Origin: Microbacterium sp. BR1
Lineage (GTDB): Bacteria > Actinomycetota > Actinomycetes > Actinomycetales > Microbacteriaceae
Reading direction: 5' to 3'
DNA: 64,000 nucleotides
NCBI RefSeq assembly: GCF_002812725.1
Contig: NZ_NMUN01000004.1
Span: 744,001-808,000, forward strand
The notes under the pieces are model-generated. The model was not told where the DNA came from and ran no database searches. It was given only the letters and a program-made list of their open reading frames with translations. Every line of letters begins with the position of its first letter. The first letter of the stretch is position 1. Shown in pieces: positions 8,864 through 16,981 of this stretch. The position numbers and the translations under genes are program-made.

Positions 8864-8878
8864 ATCCAGGAGGCGATC

Positions 8879-9859
8879 GTGCAGTACACGAAACTCGGCG
8901 CGAGCGGTCTGACCGTGTCGCGCCTCGTGCTGGGGTGCATGAGCTACGGCGAACCCGGGCGCGGTGGGCACGGCTGGTCGCTCGCCGAGGACGACTCGCG
9001 GCCCTTCTTCCGCGCCGCCGTCGAGGCCGGTATCACGACGTTCGACACCGCGAACGTGTACTCGCTCGGTTCGAGCGAGGAGATCACGGGACGGATGCTG
9101 CGCGAGTTCACGACACGTGACCGGGTCGTGATCGCGACCAAGCTCGCCATTCCCATGGGCCCGGGCCCGAACGATCGGGGCTTGTCGCGGGGAGCGATCA
9201 TGACGCAGGTCGACGCGTCGCTCGCGCGCCTCGGCACCGACTACATCGACCTGTACCAGATCCACCGCCACGACCCGCGTACGCCCATCGAAGAGACGAT
9301 GCTGGCGCTGCACGACATCGTGCGGGCGGGCAAGGTCCGCTACATCGGTGCGTCGTCGATGTGGGCGTGGCAGTTCGCGCGGATGCAGCACGTCGCCGAG
9401 CTGGGCGGCTGGACCCCGTTCGTCTCGATGCAGGACCAGTACAACCCGATCATGCGCGAAGAAGAGCGCGAGATGCATCCGTTCTGTTCCGCGACCGGGG
9501 TCGGGGTGCTGAGCTACAGCCCGCTCGCCCGGGGCCGCCTGTCTCGTGCGCACGGTGAGGCGAGTGAGAGGCTCGGGCTCGACGAGACCGGTGCGAAGCT
9601 CTACCGCCAGGACGAGGCATCCGATCGCGCGATCTCGGACGCGGTCGGACAGATCGCCGACGAGCGGGGCGTCAACAGGGCTCAGGTCACGCTCGCGTGG
9701 CAGTTCACCAAGCCCGCGGTCTCGGCGCCGATCATCGGGGCGACCAAGCCGAATCACCTGTCCGACGCGGTCGCGGCGCTCGATCTCGAGCTCACGTCCG
9801 AAGAGGTCGCGCGTATCGAGGCGCCGTACACGCCGCGTCGACCCGAGGGGTTCGTCTAG
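8879..9859 (+). CDS. Aldo/keto reductase
   Basis: 326-residue NAD(P)H-dependent (beta/alpha)8 oxidoreductase reducing a carbonyl to an alcohol or the reverse. The catalytic tetrad is visible: D56 and Y61 in FDTANVYSLG, K88 in ATKLA and H129 in YQIHRHD. The phosphate-binding end reads IIGATKPNHL. The GTG start at 8879 has AGGAGG five bases upstream. It follows the dehydrogenase by 58 bases on the same strand and is probably part of the catabolic operon, although a separate promoter is possible. It ends 26 bases before the convergent IclR gene. Confidence 0.88.
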   Translation: MQYTKLGASGLTVSRLVLGCMSYGEPGRGGHGWSLAEDDSRPFFRAAVEAGITTFDTANVYSLGSSEEITGRMLREFTTRDRVVIATKLAIPMGPGPNDRGLSRGAIMTQVDASLARLGTDYIDLYQIHRHDPRTPIEETMLALHDIVRAGKVRYIGASSMWAWQFARMQHVAELGGWTPFVSMQDQYNPIMREEEREMHPFCSATGVGVLSYSPLARGRLSRAHGEASERLGLDETGAKLYRQDEASDRAISDAVGQIADERGVNRAQVTLAWQFTKPAVSAPIIGATKPNHLSDAVAALDLELTSEEVARIEAPYTPRRPEGFV

Positions 9860-9885
9860 CCGGGATCTCGGGTCCTCGGCCTGGC

Positions 9886-10683
9886 TCAGTTGGCCGCGTC
9901 GCCGTAGCCCGCGGCCGCGAGGGTACGCGAGATCGAGGTCGCGGTCAGGCGGATCAGGTGCACCATCCCGCGGAGATCGCCCGTACCGGGCGGGTAGGCG
10001 AGCGAGACCGAGGCGATGACCGAGCCGTCGAATCCGCGCACGGGTGCCGCGACCGCGACGTTCTCGAGGTCGGTCTGCCGGTCGCTGACGGCGTAGCCGC
10101 TCCGCTGGATGTCGACCAGCACCCGCTCGAGCGTTTCGCGGTCGGTGTAGGTGTGCGCGGTGAAGGCGGGCAGGTCGCCCGACAGGACCTCTTCCTGGAT
10201 GTGCCGGGGCGCGTAGGCGAGAAGCACCTGCCCGATCGCGCTGATGTGCATCTGGTAGCGGTCGCCGATGATCGGGCGGCGCGGGTTCTTTCTGGGGTTG
10301 TGGAAGCGTTCGATCGAGACGAGTTCGATGCCCTCGCGGATAGCGAGATGGGTCGCGAATCCGGTCGTCTCGTACAGGTCGAGCAGATAGGGCCGCGCGT
10401 AACGCTGCAGTCCGACCGAGCGCGGTGCACGCGATGCGACTTCCCAGAGTCGCAGGCCGACGCGGTAGCGGCCATCCGTGTCGCGCTCGAGCGCTCCCCA
10501 TTCGGTCAGGCGTTGCACGATGCGGTAGCAGGTCGCGATCGGGAGGCCGCTGTTGCGACTGATGTCGGAAAGCGCTTGACGCGAGCGAGTACCTTGAAAA
10601 GTGGCCAGGATCGAGAGTGCGCGATCTACGACCGAGCGCGACCCGGCATCGGGGTCGAGGACCTTCATTGGCGCCATCGTCAT
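9886..10683 (-). CDS. IclR family transcriptional regulator
   Basis: About 265 residues. The N-terminal winged helix includes RALSILATFQG and SGLPIATCYRIVQRLTEWGA; the C-terminal IclR effector domain runs from about VGLRLWE to the end. IclR proteins commonly control aromatic or fatty acid catabolic operons, and this one sits convergent to the acyl-CoA cluster. A GTG at 10719 would add 12 residues but lacks a ribosome binding site; ATG at 10683 is used here, with 10677 and 10668 also possible. The region upstream carries an inverted repeat (10695-10728) that may be its own operator. Confidence 0.88.
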   Translation of the reverse strand: MTMAPMKVLDPDAGSRSVVDRALSILATFQGTRSRQALSDISRNSGLPIATCYRIVQRLTEWGALERDTDGRYRVGLRLWEVASRAPRSVGLQRYARPYLLDLYETTGFATHLAIREGIELVSIERFHNPRKNPRRPIIGDRYQMHISAIGQVLLAYAPRHIQEEVLSGDLPAFTAHTYTDRETLERVLVDIQRSGYAVSDRQTDLENVAVAAPVRGFDGSVIASVSLAYPPGTGDLRGMVHLIRLTATSISRTLAAAGYGDAAN

Positions 10684-10694
10684 GCGTGACAGGC

Positions 10695-10728
10695 TACTCC
10701 TCGATGTACGCTTTGGCACCTAGGAGTA
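10695..10728. promoter_or_regulatory. Inverted repeat upstream of the IclR gene
   Basis: TACTCCT (10695-10701) and AGGAGTA (10722-10728) are perfect inverted arms separated by 20 bases, immediately upstream of the preferred IclR start. This spacing and position suit an autoregulatory operator. It does not match the inverted repeat at 3618-3637, so the two may be unrelated. Confidence 0.35.
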
Positions 10729-10797
10729 CGCTGAGCGTTCACGCCGTATCGCCCGTGCGCCCGATTTTCCGCTGCTCGACAGGGTCTTTCCGCCCGC

Positions 10798-10854
10798 CGA
10801 ACCGTCACGAACCGCTGCATGGATCGTCCGTATCGAGCGATTCGTAACGGTTCG
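10798..10854. repeat. Palindromic repeat, copy 1 (VOC-flanking family)
   Basis: Arms 10798-10816 and 10836-10854 pair over 19 positions with two mismatches; the arm core is TCACGAACCGCT. The inner loop is related to that of the second copy at 11401-11463. It lies just downstream of the VOC gene stop, where it could act as a terminator. Confidence 0.7.
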
Positions 10855-10862
10855 ATCCCGGA

Positions 10863-11237
10863 TCACAGGTACGGGCGCGTGATGAGCTCCAGGTAGCGGC
10901 CGGACGGATCGAGCAGGTATACGCCGCGTCCCCCGTGTTCGTCATTGATCTCTCCCGGGCGGGTGCGCTGCGGGTCTGCCCAGTGCTCACGACCGCTGCC
11001 GCCGATCTTCGCGTAGGCGCGGTCGAAGTGTTCGTCGTCGACGAGGTACGCATAGTGCTGGGGCGGGAATTCGATCGACGGAGCCGCGAACTGCAGCAAT
11101 ACCCCGTCGCCGATGAGGATGTTGGTGAACGGTCCCCAGGACGGGGCCTCGTCGGCTTCGAGCAGGTCCCGATAGAAGTCGGCCATCTCGGCCGCATCCT
11201 GGGACGCGATGATGGTGTGGTTGAAGCGCGCGGTCAT
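10863..11237 (-). CDS. VOC family (glyoxalase/dioxygenase fold) protein
   Basis: 124-residue single-domain protein of the vicinal oxygen chelate superfamily. It has the paired beta-alpha-beta-beta-beta pattern: FNHTIIASQDAAEMADFYRD at the start and GVYLLDPSGRYLELI at the end. Candidate metal ligands are the N-terminal His (about residue 7) and the Glu of YLELI. Members include ring-cleaving dioxygenases, glyoxalases and resistance proteins, so the reaction is open. It lies between two copies of a palindromic repeat and is divergent from the interrupted ABM gene. No operon partner is seen. Confidence 0.85.
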   Translation of the reverse strand: MTARFNHTIIASQDAAEMADFYRDLLEADEAPSWGPFTNILIGDGVLLQFAAPSIEFPPQHYAYLVDDEHFDRAYAKIGGSGREHWADPQRTRPGEINDEHGGRGVYLLDPSGRYLELITRPYL

Positions 11238-11400
11238 GATGCTCCTTCGTCTGTGTGAGTGGGTCGAGGTCGCACAGACGACGGGAGGGGCGCGGATCAG
11301 CGATCGACCAGTTCGCCGATCCGGGAGCGGCCGCGAACGGCCTGGCTGGTCATCATCCCGCCGATGCTAACGGGCACCTCCGCCCAGCGCCACCTCGGCC

Positions 11401-11463
11401 CGTCGACCTGTCACGAACCGCTGCATCCGTCGTCCGGATCGAGCGGTTCGTGACGGGTCGACG
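11401..11463. repeat. Palindromic repeat, copy 2 (VOC-flanking family)
   Basis: Arms 11401-11422 and 11442-11463 pair over 22 positions with one G/A difference. The centre holds a nested ATCCG...CGGAT stem. The sequence between positions 11411 and 11460 closely follows copy 1 (10798-10854). It lies in the divergent region between the VOC gene and the ABM gene, where it could be an operator or a dispersed palindromic element. Confidence 0.75.
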
Positions 11464-11616
11464 GCATGCGAAGCTGGCCCCGTGATACTCGAGCACGCCA
11501 TCCTTCCCGTCCGCGCCGGTACCGAGGCTGACTTCGAGGCGGCGTTTGCAGAGGCGCGGCCTGTCGTTGCGAACCAACCGGGCTGCCGTTCCGTGTCCCT
11601 GTCGCGGTCGATCGAA

Positions 11617-11624
11617 TCCCCGAG
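11617..11624. repeat. Left target-site duplication of the IS256-family element
   Basis: TCCCCGAG immediately before the left end of the element, identical to 13063-13070. Eight bases is the usual duplication length for IS256-family insertion. Confidence 0.85.
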
Positions 11625-13062
11625 GGGTGCGTCTCGTAGCTTGGTGTCAATTCCTGCGGGGTTCTCGTCGTCGTTGACGTAGGAGGGCCATCGTGGGATG
11701 ACCAGTTGTTTCCGCCAAGAAGCAAAGAAGAGATCCCACGATGACCCAGAATCAGTCTGCCTTGACGACCCTGATCGCAGAAGTCCTCGCCGATCCTGAC
11801 CTCGCCCATTCCGACGTGTTCCGTCGGATGCTGCAGGCGGGGCTGCAGGACCTTGTTGACGCGGAAGCGACCGCGAAGATCGGCGCGGCCCGTTACGAAC
11901 GCACGGCGGAGCGCACCACGCGTCGCAACGGTGCTCGCGCGAAGACGCTCGCCACGCCCGCGGGGGAGGTCGACATTCAGATTCCGAAGCTGCGGGAGGG
12001 GTCGTTCTTCCCGAGCCTGCTCAGCCCACGCCGCCGTGTCGACAAGGCGCTCTACGCGGTGATCTGCCAGGCCTGGATCGACGGAGTCTCCACCCGCAAG
12101 GTCGACCAGCTCGTCCGCGCGCTGGGCAACGACACCGGCATCAGCCGGTCCACCGTCTCCCGCATCTGCTCCGAGATCGATGAGGTGGTGCACGAGTTTC
12201 TGCACCGCCGGCTCGATCACACCTGGTTCCCGTACCTGTTCCTGGACGCCACCTACCTCGACGTGCGCCACCGTGGCCGGGTTCTCTCCCAAGCCCTCAT
12301 CGTCGCGACCGGGGTCAGCGGCGACGGCCGTCGGGAGATCCTCGGGATGGCTCTCGGCGACGCGGAGACGACGGACTTCTGGACCGAGTTCCTCCGCTCC
12401 CTCCGCGACCGCGGTCTGAAAGTCTCCACCGACACAGACCCGCTCGGCGTGACCCTCGTCACGTCCGACGCTCACGCCGGCATCAAAGCCGCCGTCAAAG
12501 CGATCCTCCCCGGATCGGGCTGGCAGAGATGCCGCGTCCACTTCGCTCGTAACGTCACCCAGAAGCTCGGATCGGCACGCTCCAAGCCCGTCAACGCGCT
12601 GATCTCGACGATCTTCGCGCAGACCACCCCCGAGGCCGTGATCGCCCAGTATCACCAGGTCTCCACGTCCCTCCGCGGGTCGTTCCCGGAGATCGCAGAC
12701 ATGCTCAATGCTGCCGAAGCAGACCTCACCGGATTCGCGCCGCTCCCGCGTGAGCATTGGCAGAAGGTCTGGTCCAACAACCCGATCGAGCGCCTCAACC
12801 GTGAGATCAAACGCCGCGCCGACGTCGTGCAGATCTTCCCCGACCGCGACTCCGTCACCCGCCTCATCGGCGCCGTCCTGCAGGAGCAGCACGAGGAATG
12901 GCAATACGGTGAACGCCGCTACCTCTCCGACATCTCCATGCGCAAACTCGTCCACACACTCCAAGACCACGCCGAGCCTGAGCGCCCCGACCTGTTCCTC
13001 ACCGCCTGACCCTCACCCATCAAGGAAGCAGCCGGATTGACACCACAACACGGGACTTGACC
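11625..13062 (+). mobile_element. IS256-family insertion sequence, complete, 1438 bp
   Basis: Ends are defined by the 8-base duplication TCCCCGAG on both sides (11617-11624 and 13063-13070). The termini are imperfect inverted repeats of about 28 bases: both begin GG and share GGTGTCAAT at bases 19-27 (left end) and its complement at the right end. One full-length transposase gene lies inside. The clean duplication and uninterrupted transposase point to a recent insertion. Confidence 0.9.
11741..13009 (+). CDS. IS256-family (Mutator-type) transposase
   Basis: 422-residue DDE transposase for cut-and-paste or circle-type movement of the surrounding element. The catalytic triad can be placed at FLDATYLD (first Asp), VTSDAHAG (second Asp) and NPIERLNREIKRR (Glu), with the family's RCRVHFARNV helix (C-R-H pattern) between. 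The length is normal for the family and no frameshift is present, so it is probably active. The ATG follows AAGAAGAGA-type purine sequence. It is transcribed in the same direction as the interrupted host gene. Confidence 0.95.
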   Translation: MTQNQSALTTLIAEVLADPDLAHSDVFRRMLQAGLQDLVDAEATAKIGAARYERTAERTTRRNGARAKTLATPAGEVDIQIPKLREGSFFPSLLSPRRRVDKALYAVICQAWIDGVSTRKVDQLVRALGNDTGISRSTVSRICSEIDEVVHEFLHRRLDHTWFPYLFLDATYLDVRHRGRVLSQALIVATGVSGDGRREILGMALGDAETTDFWTEFLRSLRDRGLKVSTDTDPLGVTLVTSDAHAGIKAAVKAILPGSGWQRCRVHFARNVTQKLGSARSKPVNALISTIFAQTTPEAVIAQYHQVSTSLRGSFPEIADMLNAAEADLTGFAPLPREHWQKVWSNNPIERLNREIKRRADVVQIFPDRDSVTRLIGAVLQEQHEEWQYGERRYLSDISMRKLVHTLQDHAEPERPDLFLTA

Positions 13063-13070
13063 TCCCCGAG
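13063..13070. repeat. Right target-site duplication of the IS256-family element
   Basis: TCCCCGAG directly after the right end of the element, matching 11617-11624. Confidence 0.85.
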
Positions 13071-13359
13071 TCTCTATCTGCTCCTGATCGAGTGGGACTC
13101 GGTCGAGGCGCACACAGAGGGCTTTCGGATGTCTCGCGAATACGAGTCGTGGAAAGCCCTGCTGCATCACTTCTACGACCCCTTCCCGGTGGTCGAGCAC
13201 TTCGCATCTGTCAGCGCGGGATGATCTGGCTCGCTCGGGCTGTGCGGCCTGAGCACACACTCAGAAGGGTCGGTTTTCTCATGTTCTTCTCATCTGGGAA
13301 GGGCTGGTCGGCGTGCTTTTCGGGGTGGGGATGTCGGTGGTTGGTCGGATGATGGATGC

Positions 13360-14838
13360 ATGACCGAAACCGCACTGATTGCCCGACTTCGGGCTGATGA
13401 GCGGATGAACGCATTGTTGCCGAAACTGATCGAGGTGCGGGCCGCGAAGGCGCGCCTCGATGCGGAAGAAGCACGCCTGCTGGCCGAGTCGGACACGATC
13501 GCTTCGGACTGGACCGACGAGGCGGAGTACGGGCGGGTCGGGTCGGATGCGGGGTTCCCGTACCGGTCGGTCGCGGCGGAGATCGGTGCGGCGTGGCGGG
13601 TCAGTGACCGCACCGTGCAACGCCAGATGAGCGACGCCGCAACACTCGTCACCGACTACGCGGGAACCCTCGACGCTTTGGCTGCGGGGCTCATCTCGGC
13701 CGCGCACGTCCGGGCGATCGTCACCGCCGGGGCCATCATCGAAACCCCCGGGATGCGGGCCGAGTTCGAACAAGACGTGTTGCACATCGCGTGCGCCCAG
13801 TCCGCGACGCGGCTGACACCGCTCGCGAAGCGGCGGGCGGAGTGGTATGCGGAAACCACGTTCGAGCAACGCCACCGCCGCGCGGTCGAAGACCGCGCCG
13901 TCTGGGTCACCGATGTCGACGACGGCATGGCCGAGCTTCGCGCGCTTCTCCCCGCCGTGGTCGCGCACGGCGTGCACGACCGGCTCAGCGAAATGGCCCG
14001 CACCGTCATCGACGCCCGCCGGGTTGAGCCCGATGGCATGAGAGAGTCCAACACAGACACGGCCGCGCAGACACAGGCTCAGACGGATGGCGAAGCTACC
14101 GACACGGCGGACCTGCGCACGACGGACCAGATCCGTGCCGACATCCTCGGCGACCTGCTCCTCACCGCCGCTCCCACCACGCACGACGGCAGACCCACCG
14201 ACCTCGGCGCGATCCGCGCCACCGCTCAGATCACCGTCCCCGTCATGTCGCTGATCGAGAAACGCATCACCGACCCCTACGAAACCGCGTTCCTCGTCGG
14301 ACACTCCCCCATCGACCCACAAACGGCGTGCATGCTCACCGCCGGAGCACCCGGATGGGACCGGATCCTCACCCACCCCATCTCCGGCCAGGTCCTCGCC
14401 GTCGACCGATACCGACCCAACCACGACCAACGCAGACACCTCACCGTCCGAGACCAACACTGCCGGTTCCCCGGCTGCCGCACACCCGCCAAACGCTGCG
14501 ACATCGACCACACCCTCGACCACGCCCACGGCGGGGTGACCCGCGAACACAACCTCGCCCACCTCTGCGAACGGCACCACACGCTCAAACACAACACCGC
14601 CTGGACCGTCAAACAACTCCCCGGCGGGGTACTCGAATGGACCAGCCCCACCGGACGCGTCTACACCGACACACCCATCAGCACCATCGAATTCGCCCCC
14701 GACCCCGAACACGAAATACCCGACGACCCCGTCCTCGATGCGGTCAGAGCGACACCCGACGAGGTCGATGTGGACTTCGACGTCGAGCTCGCACTCGACG
14801 AGCTGCAGTTCGACCCGCTCGACCTCATCCCGTTCTGA
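13360..14838 (+). CDS. DUF222 domain protein with C-terminal HNH endonuclease motif (13E12 type)
   Basis: 492 residues. The N-terminal two thirds is a DUF222 region (helical, with VRAAKARLDAEEA and SDRTVQRQMSDA). The C-terminus carries an HNH nuclease motif: CRFPGCRTPAKRCDIDH, then LDHAHGGVTREHNLAHLCERHH, including two Cys pairs for zinc and the catalytic His. Such genes are repeated many times in actinobacterial genomes, including the mycobacterial 13E12 family, and their role is unresolved; mobility or self-homing has been suggested. The third base in the 3' half is unusually often C, giving long runs of C-ending codons. It lies next to the IS insertion site. Confidence 0.92.
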   Translation: MTETALIARLRADERMNALLPKLIEVRAAKARLDAEEARLLAESDTIASDWTDEAEYGRVGSDAGFPYRSVAAEIGAAWRVSDRTVQRQMSDAATLVTDYAGTLDALAAGLISAAHVRAIVTAGAIIETPGMRAEFEQDVLHIACAQSATRLTPLAKRRAEWYAETTFEQRHRRAVEDRAVWVTDVDDGMAELRALLPAVVAHGVHDRLSEMARTVIDARRVEPDGMRESNTDTAAQTQAQTDGEATDTADLRTTDQIRADILGDLLLTAAPTTHDGRPTDLGAIRATAQITVPVMSLIEKRITDPYETAFLVGHSPIDPQTACMLTAGAPGWDRILTHPISGQVLAVDRYRPNHDQRRHLTVRDQHCRFPGCRTPAKRCDIDHTLDHAHGGVTREHNLAHLCERHHTLKHNTAWTVKQLPGGVLEWTSPTGRVYTDTPISTIEFAPDPEHEIPDDPVLDAVRATPDEVDVDFDVELALDELQFDPLDLIPF

Positions 14839-14996
14839 CCACGCGGGTCGCCGAGCCCATCAAAACGGACCCACGCACCCCGTGCTCGTCGAGCGAGCGC
14901 AGCGCAGCGCAGCGCAACGTGCCCACCCACACCGTGAGCATCGAGCGTCCGCAGCAAGCCGCCCCCGCGCTCGCGGTCCTCACTCAAGCGAACCGC
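14839..14996. other. Convergent intergenic region with a short tandem GCGCA repeat
   Basis: About 160 bases between two convergent genes. It contains GCGCAGCGCAGCGCAGCGCA-like tandem sequence near 14906-14920 and no open frame with a ribosome binding site. I see no strong terminator hairpin. Confidence 0.5.
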
Positions 14997-16211
14997 TCAG
15001 CAATCCGAGCACGGCAGGGCGCCCTGCGTCGCGGAAGCGAGACGCAGCGCCACGACGCGCGTCGCGGCCTCGTCCAGTCGCTCGGACGACAGAGTGCCGG
15101 ATGCCACGGCATCCACGATTCCGTCGATCACCGCGTTCGCACGGTCCACCGACGAGTACGCCACGCCCAGCACCATGTCGTTCCCGGCAACGAGGGCCGC
15201 GACGGCGTTCGCCACCGGGTCCCGGTACGCCGCGATTCCGGATGCCTCGAGCATCGCCATGTCGTCCGTTATCGCGACCCCGGTGAAGCCCAGCTCGTCG
15301 CGCAGAATGTCGTGCCATGCAACCGACAGAGAGGCCGGTGACGCATCGACCGATGTGTAGGCGAGGTGCCCGAACATCACCAACTGAGCGCCCGCGTCGA
15401 TGCCGGCCCGGAACGGCAGTGCCTCCCCCGCGCGCCATGCGTCGAGTGACATGTCGGTCGACGGAATGGTGCGGTGCGAATCCCCCGGCGCCGCACCGTG
15501 GCCCGGAAAGTGCTTGAGCGTCGAGTCGACGAAGGGCGTCTCGCCCGCTACAGCAGCGGCGACGCGCGGTGCTGCGGCCGCAGCATCCGTTCCGAGCGAC
15601 CGGCGATAGATGAACGACCCGGGGTCGTCGGTGTAGTCCGCCACGATCCCGAAGTTGACGTCGATGCCGGCGCGCTCGACGAGCGAACCCCGCCCCGAGA
15701 ACGCGACCGCCGTGGCCTCCGCTGGCGCGGACTTGAGCGTGAGCGACGACGGAAACTCATCCCACTTCAAGCGGCGCACGTCACCGCCCTCTTGGTCCAC
15801 GGCCACCAGCGCGGGCAGCGCAGGATCGAGCGTGGCCGACTGTGCGAGCGCGCGCAGAGCGGACTCCGAACCGGCCACGTTCGCTCCCATCACGATGAAC
15901 CCACCCGCACCCGTCTGCTCCATGTACGCGCGAACGGTGGCGGGATCGGTCGAAGGCACGTGTCCCATCACGACGGCACCGGCCTTCTGGCGTGGAGTCA
16001 TCGCGGCGACGAGGGCGGCCGCGCGTTCGGCCCGGGCAGCATCGTCCCCCGCGACGACGCGGATCGCGGCGGAGGGATCATCGGCTGCCGACGCCGCGGC
16101 CGCCGAGGAAGCGGGCGCGACGACGGCAGAGGCGGATGGCGCCACGCCCGCCATCGCGATCACCACGATCACCGCGCCCACGGCGGAAACGGCCCTGCGC
16201 CAGTGCCTCAC
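14997..16211 (-). CDS. Glycoside hydrolase family 3 protein (NagZ-like beta-N-acetylhexosaminidase), exported
   Basis: 404 residues with an N-terminal signal peptide (MRHWRRAVSAVGAVIVVIAM then an Ala-rich stretch to about residue 42). The GH3 domain shows VDQEGGDVRRLK, the conserved KHFPGHGAAPGDSH loop with the acid/base His, and the nucleophile Asp in ITDDMAM. These are features of single-domain beta-N-acetylglucosaminidases that trim peptidoglycan fragments. Unlike cytoplasmic NagZ it should act outside the membrane. The GATTxxDS-type loop is intact. It is transcribed alone, convergent with the HNH gene and divergent from the DUF2510 gene. Confidence 0.88.
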   Translation of the reverse strand: MRHWRRAVSAVGAVIVVIAMAGVAPSASAVVAPASSAAAASAADDPSAAIRVVAGDDAARAERAAALVAAMTPRQKAGAVVMGHVPSTDPATVRAYMEQTGAGGFIVMGANVAGSESALRALAQSATLDPALPALVAVDQEGGDVRRLKWDEFPSSLTLKSAPAEATAVAFSGRGSLVERAGIDVNFGIVADYTDDPGSFIYRRSLGTDAAAAAPRVAAAVAGETPFVDSTLKHFPGHGAAPGDSHRTIPSTDMSLDAWRAGEALPFRAGIDAGAQLVMFGHLAYTSVDASPASLSVAWHDILRDELGFTGVAITDDMAMLEASGIAAYRDPVANAVAALVAGNDMVLGVAYSSVDRANAVIDGIVDAVASGTLSSERLDEAATRVVALRLASATQGALPCSDC

Positions 16212-16291
16212 CCGTCCAGCTTAGGCGCGGCGGAAACGCTCCACGCGGTGCTGTTGAATAGTCGATACATCTCCACCGAATCGGGAGCTCC

Positions 16292-16954
16292 ATGTCCGTT
16301 TCACCCCCGCCGCCCGCAGGCTGGTATCCCGACCCCTCCAACGCTCGCCAGCGACGCTGGTGGGATGGGGTCTCATGGTCGAACCAGACCTCACCCTCAC
16401 CCGCCGCCCCCGGCGCGCAACCGCTCGCGCTGCTGCACGCGGAGTCCTCGCCGTCCTCCGCTCCGGTCGTCGCAGCGCCATACGCACTGGCTCGGACAGC
16501 ACCCGCATCGCCCCCGCCCGCATACCGCCCACTCGTGCCCGGCACGGGCGGCCAGCTCGGCTCCGGCTACACGCCCCCGCCCGTCGGTGTGTGGCGATCG
16601 CCGGTCGACACCCGGCCGCTCGTGCGTGGCATGGGCGACGCCATCCGCGCCGTCTTCTCGCGCTACGCGATGTTCGAGGGACGCGCCACGCGCGCCGAGT
16701 TCTGGTACTTCACGCTGTTCTCTGCGCTCGTGACGATCGGGCTCGTGTTCCTGAGCATCGTCCCGATCCTGGGCTATCTCGCGGGGCTCGGGTTCTTCGT
16801 CTGGGGCCTCGGCATCCTGCTGCCGACCCTGGCGCTCTCGGTACGACGCCTGCGCGACGCGGGGTTGCACTGGGCCTGGATCTTCCTGGCGCTGCTGCCC
16901 TTCGGCGGGATCGCGCTGATCGTGCTGTGGTGTCAGCCGCCGAAATATCCCTGA
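16292..16954 (+). CDS. DUF2510-DUF805 membrane protein
   Basis: 220 residues. The N-terminus carries a DUF2510 module (GWYPDPSNARQRRWWDGVSW, about 11-30), a short Trp-rich motif common on actinobacterial membrane proteins. A Pro/Ala-rich linker follows. The C-terminal DUF805 domain starts at FEGRATRAEFWYF and has three or four membrane helices, with the RRLRDAG motif before the last one. Function is unknown. The ATG has GGGAGC upstream. Its stop is 27 bases from the convergent metallopeptidase gene. Confidence 0.88.
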   Translation: MSVSPPPPAGWYPDPSNARQRRWWDGVSWSNQTSPSPAAPGAQPLALLHAESSPSSAPVVAAPYALARTAPASPPPAYRPLVPGTGGQLGSGYTPPPVGVWRSPVDTRPLVRGMGDAIRAVFSRYAMFEGRATRAEFWYFTLFSALVTIGLVFLSIVPILGYLAGLGFFVWGLGILLPTLALSVRRLRDAGLHWAWIFLALLPFGGIALIVLWCQPPKYP

Positions 16955-16981
16955 TCGACGACGAATCCGACCGGACCTGGA

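Larger units (their letters stand above)
11482..13224 (+). pseudogene. Antibiotic biosynthesis monooxygenase (ABM)-type gene split by the IS256-family element
   Basis: The 5' part (11482-11624, GTG start) encodes MILEHAILPVRAGTEADFEA and on to IESP; the 3' part (13071-13224) resumes as SLYLLLIEWDSVEAH and ends FASVSAG. Removing the element and one 8-base target duplication restores a single open frame of about 98 residues with no frameshift. The product resembles small ABM-fold (dimeric alpha-beta barrel) heme- or quinol-type monooxygenases. As it stands the 5' part reads into the element and stops after 19 foreign residues, so the gene should be inactive. Confidence 0.88.

Noticed and set aside
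11411-12970. 519-residue minus-strand frame over the transposase
   Set aside because: Antisense to the IS256 transposase, no ribosome binding site, composition not protein-like.
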